Numbered from the stretch's first letter, positions 1-7,350 are shown. The stretch is 8,671 nucleotides of DNA from Pirellulaceae bacterium (GCA_013002105.1 JABDKS010000470.1:1-8671), one strand, 5' to 3'. A program made the numbers and translations. The notes: a model not told the origin generated them from the sequence alone.

Positions 1-623
1 TCTCCGCGGCGGTACAGGCTTAACAGTTCCTTGGACCGCTGGGCCAACAGTCGTCGCACCTCACGGCGTTTGCCTTTAACGCGCGCGATTTTCATCGAGT
101 CGTACGCGGTCGTTTGGTGTCGCATCCATGCGATCACCGCCGCTTCGGCACGTCGCTCGACCGGGATCCGCTTGGTCCGCGCGACGGTGCCGCTGCCGAC
201 CGGCGTGGCATGCTGGGTAACCGCCATCGCCAATTGCTGACCCAGTTTTGAATAGCGGTCGTGAAAATCTAGGAATTGCAGCACAGCGGCGCAGAAATCT
301 TCGACGTACGCGGCTTGCTCCTTCTGTCGGCGTGCTGCGCTCGCGGCTCTGCGTTTGGCATACCCGTCTGTCGACCGTTCGGCTTCGAGTTCTGCGCGGA
401 GTCGATCGATGGTCTCCGCCGGTGCCCAAACACCTTTGGAAAACGTTCTGCGACCTTTCTTTTCCTGTACGAGCCAATGATCGCCGGCAGTTTTGACACG
501 TCGTGTCAGTCCGGCGTCTCCCGGAGGCAACAAGGTCCAGCCGACAGGAACGGTCAACACTTTGCCATCTTCGGTGCGAACGGTATTTGGTTTTGGACCC
601 GGAGAAAAAAATTGGCCGCTCAT
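1..623 (-). CDS. DUF2293 domain protein, C-terminus cut by window edge
   Basis: The reading frame opens at ATG 621-623 and stays open for 207 codons to the left edge, so the C-terminus is missing. The start is supported by an AGGAAGG Shine-Dalgarno about 3-7 nt upstream. The N-terminal part (residues 14-70) is a compact block with the segments TVPVGWTLLPPGDAGLTRR and VQEKKGRRTFSKGVWAP. Residues 71-105 are charged, Arg/Ala/Glu-rich and probably helical. Residues 150-205 carry the family-like core RRAEAAVIAWMRHQTTAYD followed by a basic stretch, KGKRREVRRLLAQRSKELL. I recognise this as a DUF2293-type protein, a family of unknown function; the basic C-terminal part might contact nucleic acid, but that is only inference. 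There is no signal peptide, so it is probably cytoplasmic. It lies 34 bp downstream of the giant hydrolase gene and may be cotranscribed, although the two products work in different compartments. Confidence 0.85.
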   Translation of the reverse strand, partial: MSGQFFSPGPKPNTVRTEDGKVLTVPVGWTLLPPGDAGLTRRVKTAGDHWLVQEKKGRRTFSKGVWAPAETIDRLRAELEAERSTDGYAKRRAASAARRQKEQAAYVEDFCAAVLQFLDFHDRYSKLGQQLAMAVTQHATPVGSGTVARTKRIPVERRAEAAVIAWMRHQTTAYDSMKIARVKGKRREVRRLLAQRSKELLSLYRRG

Positions 624-626
624 GGA

Positions 627-634
627 TCCTTCCT
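627..634 (-). promoter_or_regulatory. Ribosome binding site of the DUF2293 gene
   Basis: On the minus strand the sequence reads AGGAAGGA just before TCC-ATG. The upstream AGGA sits 7 nt from the ATG at 623. This fixes the start of the DUF2293 gene, which could otherwise be missed because its frame runs off the window. It lies inside the 34-bp gap after the hydrolase stop codon, which is too short for an obvious separate promoter. Confidence 0.7.
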
Positions 635-657
635 CGCTCGTTGATTCCTATTATCTG

Positions 658-3600
658 TTATCGCTCGGATGATTCGAGTTGCGGAAGACTATCAAGATTG
701 CGGGGGGCAAGATACTGCAGGTACCGCCAGCCGGCTTTTGGCGAGCGCCGCTTCGCTTTCACCACCTTATCGTTCTCGTCCATCAGCATTTGCAACTTCG
801 CCGTTTCGGCGATCGGATCGCTTGTGTCGCTTTGCCAGCGAGCGAGTGCTTCGCGCAATCGCTGTTTGATTCGCGCGTGATTGGGATCGTCAGCGAGGTC
901 GGTCCATTCGTGGGGGTCGAAACGTAAGTCGTAAAGTTGATACTCCGGTGGATGGAGCCAACGTGCATATCCCTGTCGGGTTTGCTCGGAGGCTTCGGCG
1001 AGCTCCGCGTCGGTCAAGCATCCCGACCAATGGGTCGCACCATGGTTACGGTAGTAGCGTGCGGCGGGGTCTTCGCGGTCACGAATGGGGGAGTGAATCA
1101 GTTTGTAGCGAGCGTCGCGGATCGTGCGTTGCGGAAACGTGTGTTGCGCGGCATCGCAGTTGCGCTCGCATGCCAGGTACTGGCGAAATGATTCGTCACC
1201 ATGACCCCAAAGTACCGGCCGCAACGACTTGCCGGGCAATCCGGCGGGTGTGGAACATTTTGCTGCGTCCATAAAAGTGGGCAACAAATCGATGGTCGAC
1301 ACCAATGCCGTCGATCGACGTTGGGCCGTTGTCACGCCAGGCCAGCGAACCAGGTAAGGCACTCGCATACCGCCCTCGTATACCGTTACTTTTCCGCGTG
1401 CCATTTGTGCGCCGTGGTCGCCGATGAAGACCACCAGCGTATTGTCGGACTTGCCGCAGTCATCCAATTCGCTTAGCAACTGCCCCACGCATTCGTCCAA
1501 TCGCAACATGCAGTCATAATAATTTTGAGCAATTTGGAGCATCCGAGGCGTCTGGCCACCCACGTACGGCATCACCAGCACACGACCGGGATCCACTCGC
1601 GTCGTGGGGAGTCCGTCAACCGATCCTTGTAGCGGCCAGTGCGCGTCGGGATAGTTGACCGTCATGAAAAACGGTTCATCGCCTGAGTCAAAAAACTCGC
1701 GTGCTTTTTTGGCGTACTCTGCAACATTGCGTTTGGCAAAGTTGGATGACTCTTGATAGCGATAGTCGACGAACGATTCGACGGCGTCGGCGGGAATGAC
1801 GTGCGTTTTGCCGATCAGTCCCGTGCGGTAACCGGCCTGTTTCAATAACGAATAAGTCGTTGGCCACCTTTTGAACCAACCGTATTGATGTGTCGCTAAT
1901 CCGAGTTGTCCATTCTGATGGGGGTACAACCCGGTGAAGATCGTACTACGAGACGGACTGCAGACCGATTGCGTGACATATCCGTTTTCGAACAGGACGC
2001 CTTGCGACGCGAGGGCATCGATGTTTGGCGTCTGTATAACGCCGTCGCCGTAGCAAGATAATTCACAACCGTGGTCCTCGCCGACGATCAGCAAGATATT
2101 GGGTCGGCCAGCGTGGTCACTTGCGTCATGTGCCGTGGTATCCGGTTCGGTTGTGGCGGGCACAGCCGTTTCGCGTTGGGCGATCAGCGCAGACGCTTGT
2201 TCCGTCGAAAACGGCGATGCGGGTAGGCCGCGATCATTGACCAGGTTGACCGGTGGATTGGGAAACGGCTGCCACGCGTATCGCACGTGCCGTGGACTGG
2301 CAACGCTGTCGCTGGAGACGGTGACTTTGTTTTTGGCCGTGACGGTTGCCGTCGCAACGTGGAACACAGAATTGTCGCCGCACACTTCAAAATGCCGAAG
2401 CGGCCGATCGTCGGATGATTTCAAACCGCCGCCGACGTGTTTAAAGGATAACGTTAGGGAGTTCTCATCACGCTGGACTGTGTCCAGCAGCGGTCCCGAG
2501 TAAGTGGTATGCGATTTGGAATGGTACGTGGTACCAAGTGCCCAAGTCGCCAACCGCTCGCCTATTGGCTTCTTTAGTGGGGGATGAACGTTTGTGGGAT
2601 GTCCCGTATCGATGGAAATCGCCATGCCGACATCGTTGACTTGATCGAGCATTCGGCGCTGCTGTTCACGAAACCATGGCCACTCCGGTCGATTCAAGGC
2701 CGGAAGCTGCACATAGAGAAACGGAAATTCATTTTGGCCCCAACTCTGTCGCCATTGTTGGATCAAAAGCGGAAACAAACGACCATGCTGATGCACTCGC
2801 GCAGCAGTTTCAGCATTCGATTCGCCCTGGTACCAGATCACGCCGCGGATTGCGTAGGGGATCAACGGTTCGATTCCAGCGGACCACATGAAGCCAGGTT
2901 TGAAAGAATGATTGGGGCCGACTTCATCGCCCGGTACGGTTTCTCCGGCTCGGATTGCTGCAAGCAAATTTTGTTGGCCGCGTGTGCGACAGAAATCACC
3001 AAGGAGTTCGTTGTCCAGCCAGTTCCCCGCGACGAGTCCGTGCAAATCGGGTTCAGCAGCGAGCGCATGGCGAGGAATCCAGGCTTCGGTCGGCGTGCCG
3101 CCCACGGCCGGGCAGATGAGACCCACCGGAACGTTGAGCTCCCGTTGTAGATGCCTTCCAAAATACCAAGCCACCGCAGAGAATGCTCGAGCCGATTCCA
3201 CGGAGGCGATTTCCCATTCGCCGCGGCAGTAATCGTCTGCGGTTAATCGAGCAATGTGATCCGGCGTGTAACTGCCCGAACTGCCTCGCGCGCCGGCGGT
3301 TAGATGCAGTAGCCGAAGTGTTGCCTGCTCACTCTCCAACGCCGTTGGACGATCATTTCTTGCCAGGCGATCGAGCTCTTTCGCGTCGTTTGTCGACTGA
3401 CCCAGAGGCCACTGCATGTTGGATTGTCCAGCGCACACCCAGACTTCGCCAATCAGCACATCTGCCAATCGAATTTGCTGGTCCTCGGATTGGATTCGCA
3501 TTTCTGACGGCGAAGCGTTGGCGGTTCGCGCCGGCAAGCGAATACTCCATTTACCTTTTTGGTCGGTTGTTGCGATTTGCGTATCGCTTCCCAGTGTCAC

Positions 3601-6600
3601 GGTCACGGTTGCACCGGGCCTGGCCCATCCCCAAACAGGGATCTCAGCGTCGGCTTGCAGCACCATGTGGCTGCCAAACACAGGGGGCAAACGAAGGCGC
3701 TTGGGAACGGTTTCGAATCGCCGCTGATTTCGCGAGCTGATCGCCTGCTTGCCGTCACTGATCAAATCGCTCAGCGCGATTCTTTGGAAGGTCATATCCG
3801 CACGGCTGCCTTCGTACAGAATCCCGACCGTCTTGTCGTCGATTATCGACAAACACGAGTAGCCACGTCCGAGGCCTTCGTCCAAAAGCAAGCGATGTTG
3901 TTTGGGCCATGTCATCCCACGATCCGGTGAGGCCTTGATCGTAATGTGATGCCGCCCCCGCGTGCTATCTGGATTCGAAAACAACAACCAGCTGTCATCG
4001 TCGTTGCCAACCCCGCGGTCAATTTTAATCAGGCTTGCCATGCACGAGCCCGGTTCGATCAACGATCGCTTTGATGTCGGATGCGTTTGCCAAGTCTGAC
4101 CCATATCGCGCGTGGTCATCACGACTCGTGCCGAACTGCGGTTGTAGCGGCAATTCAACATCAGCACGCCCGGTTCGACCTCGACGACTTGTGCTTCGGT
4201 TGTGTCGTCGGCGGCTCCCGAGCCGATCTGCCAGCTTGCGCCGTGGTCCTTGGAATAAAGGATGGTTGAATGTGGCAACCGGTTCTGGTTCGGTGGATCT
4301 TGATATTGGGCCGCGAACACAATGGTGCCGTCACGCATCGTGATACCTTTGCCCGGTCCCTGCAGCAGGAAACACCATTCAGGTTTTTTCACCTGCGACG
4401 TGATGTTGATCGGTGCCGACCACGTGACACCGTCATCATCACTGCGGACCATCATCAACTGTCCGGTCTCGTCGGGTGTGAGTCCCGGTCCGGATCCGAC
4501 CCAGGATCGATTGCCATGACTCCAGGTCGCTGCCACCCAGACGGTACCGGTATTTTTGTCAACCAAGATCGCTGGGTCGCCGATTCCGTCATAGAGCCAC
4601 TTGGGATCCTGCCCCATGTCCATGATGATCTGCATTGGCTCCCAAGTTCGACCGCCGTCGGTCGATCGTGACATGCCGACGTCAATGTCGCCAGGTAGAT
4701 CACCACCGGCGCGATGGCGAACATCGTAGACACCGATCAACGTGCCTTCGTTGGTGGTGGCTAGACCGGGGATACGAAACGTGTTGATGCCGTCATCGCC
4801 ACCGTCGCGAACTGCCACGCCCATTCGTTGGGTCGCCAACGTTGATGGGATATTGATTGCAGCGTCGTTGGAAAAGGTCACTTGCCGACATGCTGCGCCG
4901 ATCGTCTGGTCGATGTCGGCGCCCGCATTGATCGACGCGGCGATCCAAACGAAATTGTCACCTTCGGCCAGGCGACACGTGTCCGGCGGAATGGAGAACA
5001 CGAATCGACCATCATCGAGTAGCTGGCTTTCGATCCGCGCAATCTGTTTCGAATCCGCAAAGTTGCCTGCACCGAGATAGATCGATAGGGAGTCAATATT
5101 TTGTTGCTGGACTGTTCCTTGAAGGTTTCCCTCTACATGTGTCAGAGAAATCGGATTCAGCTGTCCGCTTGTTTCGATCTTCAGCTTTGACAGCGGGCTA
5201 GCATCGACTCCGATGAGTGCGGGCAACGTCATAGGCACGTCGACGGCACTGACAATTTCTTGGCTCTTTGCCGATGCAATCCGAACATCGTCGATCAAAA
5301 TTCCGGTGTCGGCTGGACTCGTCGCGGTCCAGCGCAGCTCTGTGATCGAATCGTCACCGAGATGGATCTTGACCGTTGACAGAAACGATCGTCCGACGCG
5401 GATCTGATCGTCGCCGCGGTAGACTTCCTGCCATTTGTCGCCGACTCGTTTCTCGATTCGAAACGAAAACGGAGCACGCTTGGTCCAGCGTTCGGCCCAG
5501 AATGTCAAATCCCCTGTCGTTTCGATACCCTTGGCGATTTGCAATGTGACACTGGATAGGTCGCCGCCACAGAGCTGCAAACAATGCTTCCCGGTTTTAG
5601 AGTGTCGATCATCGACGATGGAATTTCCACTGACAGATACCCAAGTACCTACCGGAGTTGCGATACGTTCAAACGGACCTGGCTTGGCAGACTCGAAACT
5701 AGTCACGGAAACCTGATCCGCGTCGGTTGTTGCGTCGACCGATGTTTTAGCCGCTGGTGTAGCAGTAAAACGCATGTCGAATCCCTTCATCAACAGATTG
5801 GACAGTCGCCCAACGGTGGCAGGTGACTCAGCGGCGATATTCACTGTTTCGATCGGCGTGTCGGCGTAATCGTAGAGCTCCGTCGCTCGGATCAGTCCGG
5901 AGGGGCGATGCACCCACTGCGTCAGTCGCTGCGTTTGCGTGCGGATGGAATATCCCATGACGTCGCCGCTGCGCGGATATTGACTCAGCGCCATCGTTTT
6001 GGTCCGGCTCTGGGGATCGCGTAACACAGACCCAAAGCTCTTGCCATGCAACTGTTGGGAGATCGGCAATCCGGCAAGCTCGGCTAGCGTCGGATACAGG
6101 TCGACGAGTTCGACCAGCGACGACGTTGCTTGACCCGCGGCGCTCATTCCCGGTACCCGCACAATCAACGGCACGCGCGTATCGAGTTCAAAGTTGGTCG
6201 TCTTTCCCCACAGACCCTGTTCCCCGAGGTGATAGCCATGGTCACCATAAAGGACGACGATGGTGTTCTCGCTCAGGCCCGCACTTTGGACCGCTTGGAG
6301 CACACGCCCGATTTGCGCATCGATGAAACTGATACAGGCAAGATAAGCGTGTCGAACCCGTCTTTGATTTTCCAACGGGATAGCGCCTCGTTTGGGCTGG
6401 TCGGTGTAGCGACGTAGTTCGCCGGAAGCGTGCCCCGCGATAGAGGGCGCGCCGGATGGAAACTCGCTAATCGCTGGCAGTGAAACATCGTCATACAGAT
6501 CAAAGTACTTCTGCGGTGCGACGTAGGGAGAATGCGGTTTGATAAAACCGACAGCAAGAAAAAATGGCTCGTCGGTCGTTGCAAGTCTTCGCAACGTCGC

Positions 6601-7266
6601 CACTGCCGTGTCCGCCACCTGTCCGTCGTACAACGTGTTATCGAAAACGTCAGGTGATTCAGTCGCCGGACCAAACACGAGTTTCTGGGTCCAGTCGTCG
6701 GAAGCGGGATCGGCGGGTTGGTAGACGCGTTGATAAACCTGTTTCGCTGCCGCAATGCCTGCTTCGGTGTAGTAATACCGAGGACCGAATCGGATCGCGG
6801 GTACCGACCAACTGGATGGATCGCCCATCGTGTCCCATTTTGTGATACTCGCACCCTCTGGAAATACACCGTGGTAAATTTTCCCGATTGCAGCTGCGTG
6901 GTAGCCGTGTTGTTTGAAATGCTGTGGCAATGTAACGACGTCGGGGTGATCGTCGCGAAAGTGCGAGTGATTGCCGGTGACACCTGTCCAATCCGGGCGC
7001 ATCCCTGTCATCAGACTTGTTCGCGATGGATTGCAAACGGCCTGCTGGCAATAGGCGCGTTGAAAGAGACGACCGCTGGCGGCCAATGCGTCAATGTTGG
7101 GGCTGTGGACGTGTGAGTCGCCATAGCATCCCAACTCTGGACGCAAATCGTCGACCGCGATGAACAAAATGTTGGGCCGCGCCCTGTCGGCCATGCACGG
7201 CAAGATGCCCAATAGCGTCACAAAGCTTGCCAAGACCGTTATCAGTAACTTTCGCCGACGTTGCAC
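658..7266 (-). CDS. Exported four-enzyme fusion: IDS-like sulfatase, sialidase, sialate O-acetylesterase, SGSH-like sulfatase
   Basis: This is a single 2202-codon frame ending in TAA. It starts with GTG, preceded by AAAGGA with 7 nt spacing. Module order by residue: signal peptide 1-26; iduronate-2-sulfatase-like sulfatase 29-480; beta-sandwich 518-668; BNR-associated N-domain 680-800; GH33-type sialidase 812-1170; sialate O-acetylesterase 1190-1680; Thr/Ala/Asp-rich linker 1684-1718; N-sulfoglucosamine-sulfohydrolase-like sulfatase 1720-2185. Each module is about as long as its stand-alone relatives and keeps its catalytic residues, detailed in the domain entries. No module after the first has its own signal peptide, and no credible secreted restart exists at the junctions. 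The inferred role is extracellular or periplasmic removal of sulfate, O-acetyl groups and sialic acid from complex glycans. The sulfatase modules resemble heparan-type enzymes, but marine bacteria use these families on many sulfated polysaccharides, so the substrate is open. Both sulfatases need Cys-to-formylglycine maturation by an enzyme not encoded in this window. A merged-gene error in assembly is possible but not suggested by the sequence. Confidence 0.93.
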   Translation of the reverse strand: MQRRRKLLITVLASFVTLLGILPCMADRARPNILFIAVDDLRPELGCYGDSHVHSPNIDALAASGRLFQRAYCQQAVCNPSRTSLMTGMRPDWTGVTGNHSHFRDDHPDVVTLPQHFKQHGYHAAAIGKIYHGVFPEGASITKWDTMGDPSSWSVPAIRFGPRYYYTEAGIAAAKQVYQRVYQPADPASDDWTQKLVFGPATESPDVFDNTLYDGQVADTAVATLRRLATTDEPFFLAVGFIKPHSPYVAPQKYFDLYDDVSLPAISEFPSGAPSIAGHASGELRRYTDQPKRGAIPLENQRRVRHAYLACISFIDAQIGRVLQAVQSAGLSENTIVVLYGDHGYHLGEQGLWGKTTNFELDTRVPLIVRVPGMSAAGQATSSLVELVDLYPTLAELAGLPISQQLHGKSFGSVLRDPQSRTKTMALSQYPRSGDVMGYSIRTQTQRLTQWVHRPSGLIRATELYDYADTPIETVNIAAESPATVGRLSNLLMKGFDMRFTATPAAKTSVDATTDADQVSVTSFESAKPGPFERIATPVGTWVSVSGNSIVDDRHSKTGKHCLQLCGGDLSSVTLQIAKGIETTGDLTFWAERWTKRAPFSFRIEKRVGDKWQEVYRGDDQIRVGRSFLSTVKIHLGDDSITELRWTATSPADTGILIDDVRIASAKSQEIVSAVDVPMTLPALIGVDASPLSKLKIETSGQLNPISLTHVEGNLQGTVQQQNIDSLSIYLGAGNFADSKQIARIESQLLDDGRFVFSIPPDTCRLAEGDNFVWIAASINAGADIDQTIGAACRQVTFSNDAAINIPSTLATQRMGVAVRDGGDDGINTFRIPGLATTNEGTLIGVYDVRHRAGGDLPGDIDVGMSRSTDGGRTWEPMQIIMDMGQDPKWLYDGIGDPAILVDKNTGTVWVAATWSHGNRSWVGSGPGLTPDETGQLMMVRSDDDGVTWSAPINITSQVKKPEWCFLLQGPGKGITMRDGTIVFAAQYQDPPNQNRLPHSTILYSKDHGASWQIGSGAADDTTEAQVVEVEPGVLMLNCRYNRSSARVVMTTRDMGQTWQTHPTSKRSLIEPGSCMASLIKIDRGVGNDDDSWLLFSNPDSTRGRHHITIKASPDRGMTWPKQHRLLLDEGLGRGYSCLSIIDDKTVGILYEGSRADMTFQRIALSDLISDGKQAISSRNQRRFETVPKRLRLPPVFGSHMVLQADAEIPVWGWARPGATVTVTLGSDTQIATTDQKGKWSIRLPARTANASPSEMRIQSEDQQIRLADVLIGEVWVCAGQSNMQWPLGQSTNDAKELDRLARNDRPTALESEQATLRLLHLTAGARGSSGSYTPDHIARLTADDYCRGEWEIASVESARAFSAVAWYFGRHLQRELNVPVGLICPAVGGTPTEAWIPRHALAAEPDLHGLVAGNWLDNELLGDFCRTRGQQNLLAAIRAGETVPGDEVGPNHSFKPGFMWSAGIEPLIPYAIRGVIWYQGESNAETAARVHQHGRLFPLLIQQWRQSWGQNEFPFLYVQLPALNRPEWPWFREQQRRMLDQVNDVGMAISIDTGHPTNVHPPLKKPIGERLATWALGTTYHSKSHTTYSGPLLDTVQRDENSLTLSFKHVGGGLKSSDDRPLRHFEVCGDNSVFHVATATVTAKNKVTVSSDSVASPRHVRYAWQPFPNPPVNLVNDRGLPASPFSTEQASALIAQRETAVPATTEPDTTAHDASDHAGRPNILLIVGEDHGCELSCYGDGVIQTPNIDALASQGVLFENGYVTQSVCSPSRSTIFTGLYPHQNGQLGLATHQYGWFKRWPTTYSLLKQAGYRTGLIGKTHVIPADAVESFVDYRYQESSNFAKRNVAEYAKKAREFFDSGDEPFFMTVNYPDAHWPLQGSVDGLPTTRVDPGRVLVMPYVGGQTPRMLQIAQNYYDCMLRLDECVGQLLSELDDCGKSDNTLVVFIGDHGAQMARGKVTVYEGGMRVPYLVRWPGVTTAQRRSTALVSTIDLLPTFMDAAKCSTPAGLPGKSLRPVLWGHGDESFRQYLACERNCDAAQHTFPQRTIRDARYKLIHSPIRDREDPAARYYRNHGATHWSGCLTDAELAEASEQTRQGYARWLHPPEYQLYDLRFDPHEWTDLADDPNHARIKQRLREALARWQSDTSDPIAETAKLQMLMDENDKVVKAKRRSPKAGWRYLQYLAPRNLDSLPQLESSER
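712..2109 (-). other. Sulfatase module 2, N-sulfoglucosamine-sulfohydrolase-like (residues 1720-2185)
   Basis: It opens with RPNILLIVGEDHG. The formylglycine motif is C1769-S-P-S-R1773 (bases 1948-1962), 38 residues after Asp1731, the same spacing I recall in human SGSH. Lys1820 and His1822 in GKTHV, His1876 in DAHWP, Asp1950 and His1951 in GDHG, and Lys1959 fill the other active-site positions. The first metal ligand is Glu1730 instead of Asp, a change I believe is common in bacterial relatives. FTGLYPHQNGQLGL and TGLIGKTHVIP are strongly SGSH-like. The module is clearly a different subfamily from sulfatase 1. It may act on sulfamate or sulfate esters; that cannot be decided here. Confidence 0.9.
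2227..3699 (-). other. Sialate O-acetylesterase module, SGNH type (residues 1190-1680)
   Basis: A beta-domain begins with VFGSHMVLQADAEIPVWGWA (1196-1215), the usual entry of this family. It is followed by GEVWVCAGQSNM, which contains the catalytic Ser1282. The AVGGTPTEAW segment (1387-1396) supplies the Gly-rich block, GVIWYQGESN (1475-1484) is the family signature, and His1561 in NVHP is the probable catalytic His. The module closes with VRYAWQPFPN and GLPASPFST, normal for the family C-terminus. The predicted reaction is removal of O-acetyl groups from sialic acid. Such groups hinder many sialidases, so its place directly after the sialidase fits stepwise action. Related members also deacetylate other sugars. 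Confidence 0.9.
3757..4833 (-). other. Exo-alpha-sialidase module, GH33 type (residues 812-1170)
   Basis: The six-bladed propeller is clear. The FRIP motif lies at 830-833 (Arg831 of the arginine triad). Arg850 and the acid/base candidate Asp856 follow. Five Asp-boxes (SxDxGxxW or near) are at residues 868-875, 942-949, 1005-1012, 1052-1059 and 1113-1120. Glu1024 in TTEAQVVEVE and Arg1040 match the Glu and second triad Arg. Arg1103 or Arg1105 is the third Arg. Tyr1136 is the nucleophile candidate and Glu1152 follows in LYEGS. The module ends with MTFQRIALSDLI, as in full-length bacterial sialidases. It is predicted to release terminal sialic acids; preferred linkage cannot be read from sequence. 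All active-site positions appear intact. Confidence 0.92.
4867..5229 (-). other. BNR-associated N-terminal domain of sialidase (residues 680-800)
   Basis: Residues 680-800 resemble the N-terminal domain of BNR-repeat neuraminidases such as Bacteroides NanH. Recognisable parts are the strand LKIETSGQLNPISLT, the SLSIYLGAGNFADSKQI segment, the GRFVFSIP strand and the LAEGDNFVWIAASI segment. It immediately precedes the catalytic propeller, as in stand-alone sialidases. Its role is probably structural or glycan-binding. Confidence 0.65.
5263..5715 (-). other. Beta-sandwich accessory domain (residues 518-668)
   Basis: The region alternates short hydrophobic strands with polar turns, including GTWVSVSGNSIVDD, LTFWAERWTKRAPFSFRIEK and a closing TGILIDDVRIA, as in LamG-like or carbohydrate-binding jelly rolls. 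I associate this block with planctomycete sialidases, where it precedes the BNR-associated domain. It therefore probably entered the fusion as part of the sialidase unit and may bind glycan. No catalytic motif is visible. Confidence 0.55.
5827..7182 (-). other. Sulfatase module 1, iduronate-2-sulfatase-like (residues 29-480)
   Basis: The alkaline-phosphatase-fold sulfatase shows metal ligands Asp39 and Asp40, the formylglycine motif C78-N-P-S-R82 (bases 7021-7035), Lys129 and His132 in GKIYH, His245 in KPHSPY, Asp342 and His343 in GDHG, and Lys355. Spacing matches human iduronate-2-sulfatase as I recall it: the Asp pair to the formylglycine Cys is 38 residues in both, and the later Asp-His to Lys is 13-14. 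The segments AVDDLRPELGCYGD and QQAVCNPSR are typical of the subfamily. The module ends with the usual LYDYADTPIETVN tail, so it is complete. The predicted reaction is sulfate ester hydrolysis; the sugar is unknown. Confidence 0.9.
7189..7266 (-). other. Signal peptide, residues 1-26 of the fusion protein
   Basis: A basic start (RRRK at residues 3-6) is followed by a hydrophobic core from Leu7 to about Leu22 and a likely signal peptidase I site after CMA (residues 24-26). The Cys at 24 follows Pro, so this does not fit a lipobox. Arg4-Arg5-Lys-Leu-Leu loosely resembles a twin-arginine motif, but the strongly hydrophobic core is more Sec-like. This is the only export signal I see in the whole 2202-residue chain. 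Confidence 0.85.
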
Positions 7267-7273
7267 GCGTTGT

Positions 7274-7279
7274 TCCTTT
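7274..7279 (-). promoter_or_regulatory. Ribosome binding site setting a GTG start for the fusion gene
   Basis: AAAGGA on the minus strand lies 7 nt before GTG 7264-7266. It supports GTG as the true start, giving a normal signal peptide with a short basic n-region. The nearby GTG at about 7280 is out of frame. Confidence 0.7.
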
Positions 7280-7325
7280 CACTGACAAAGAAAATTCGAC
7301 GCCTGGCAGAATCATCGGTTTAGCG

Positions 7326-7350
7326 GATGTGTCGAATAGCCGCACACATC
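7326..7350 (-). promoter_or_regulatory. Inverted repeat in leader of the fusion gene, possible operator
   Basis: GATGTGT (7326-7332) and ACACATC (7344-7350) form a perfect 7-bp inverted repeat around an 11-nt spacer. Its right arm overlaps a TATGAT hexamer on the minus strand (7348-7353), which is 5/6 to the -10 consensus, but I see no good -35 at 16-18 bp. A 10-bp near-repeat (one mismatch) containing GTCGAC occurs at 7350-7359 and 7432-7441. The layout would suit a repressor site over a promoter, or a leader hairpin. A 7-bp repeat in a 190-bp gap can arise by chance. Confidence 0.25.

Noticed and set aside
76..477. 133-codon minus-strand frame near the left end
   Set aside because: It overlaps the DUF2293 frame, which runs unbroken from 623 to the edge and has family motifs; this one is Arg-rich and featureless.
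2584..3150. 188-codon plus-strand frame antisense to the esterase module
   Set aside because: It is an antisense shadow of a module with intact family motifs; no protein-like features or ribosome binding site.
5773..5775. Possible internal restart at Met498 with AAGGGA 6 nt upstream
   Set aside because: A protein starting here would have no signal peptide ahead of the secreted-type sialidase, and the frame is continuous with sulfatase 1; the motif is probably fortuitous.
6273..6983. 236-codon minus-strand frame inside the fusion gene
   Set aside because: It overlaps the sulfatase-1 coding sequence in another frame, lacks recognisable domains and has a composition typical of a shadow frame; the catalytic sulfatase motifs lie in the other frame.
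658..7266. Fusion as product of frameshift or assembly error
   Set aside because: All modules lie in one frame with coherent linkers and no abrupt change in sequence character; nothing in the sequence suggests a join, though only reads could prove it.
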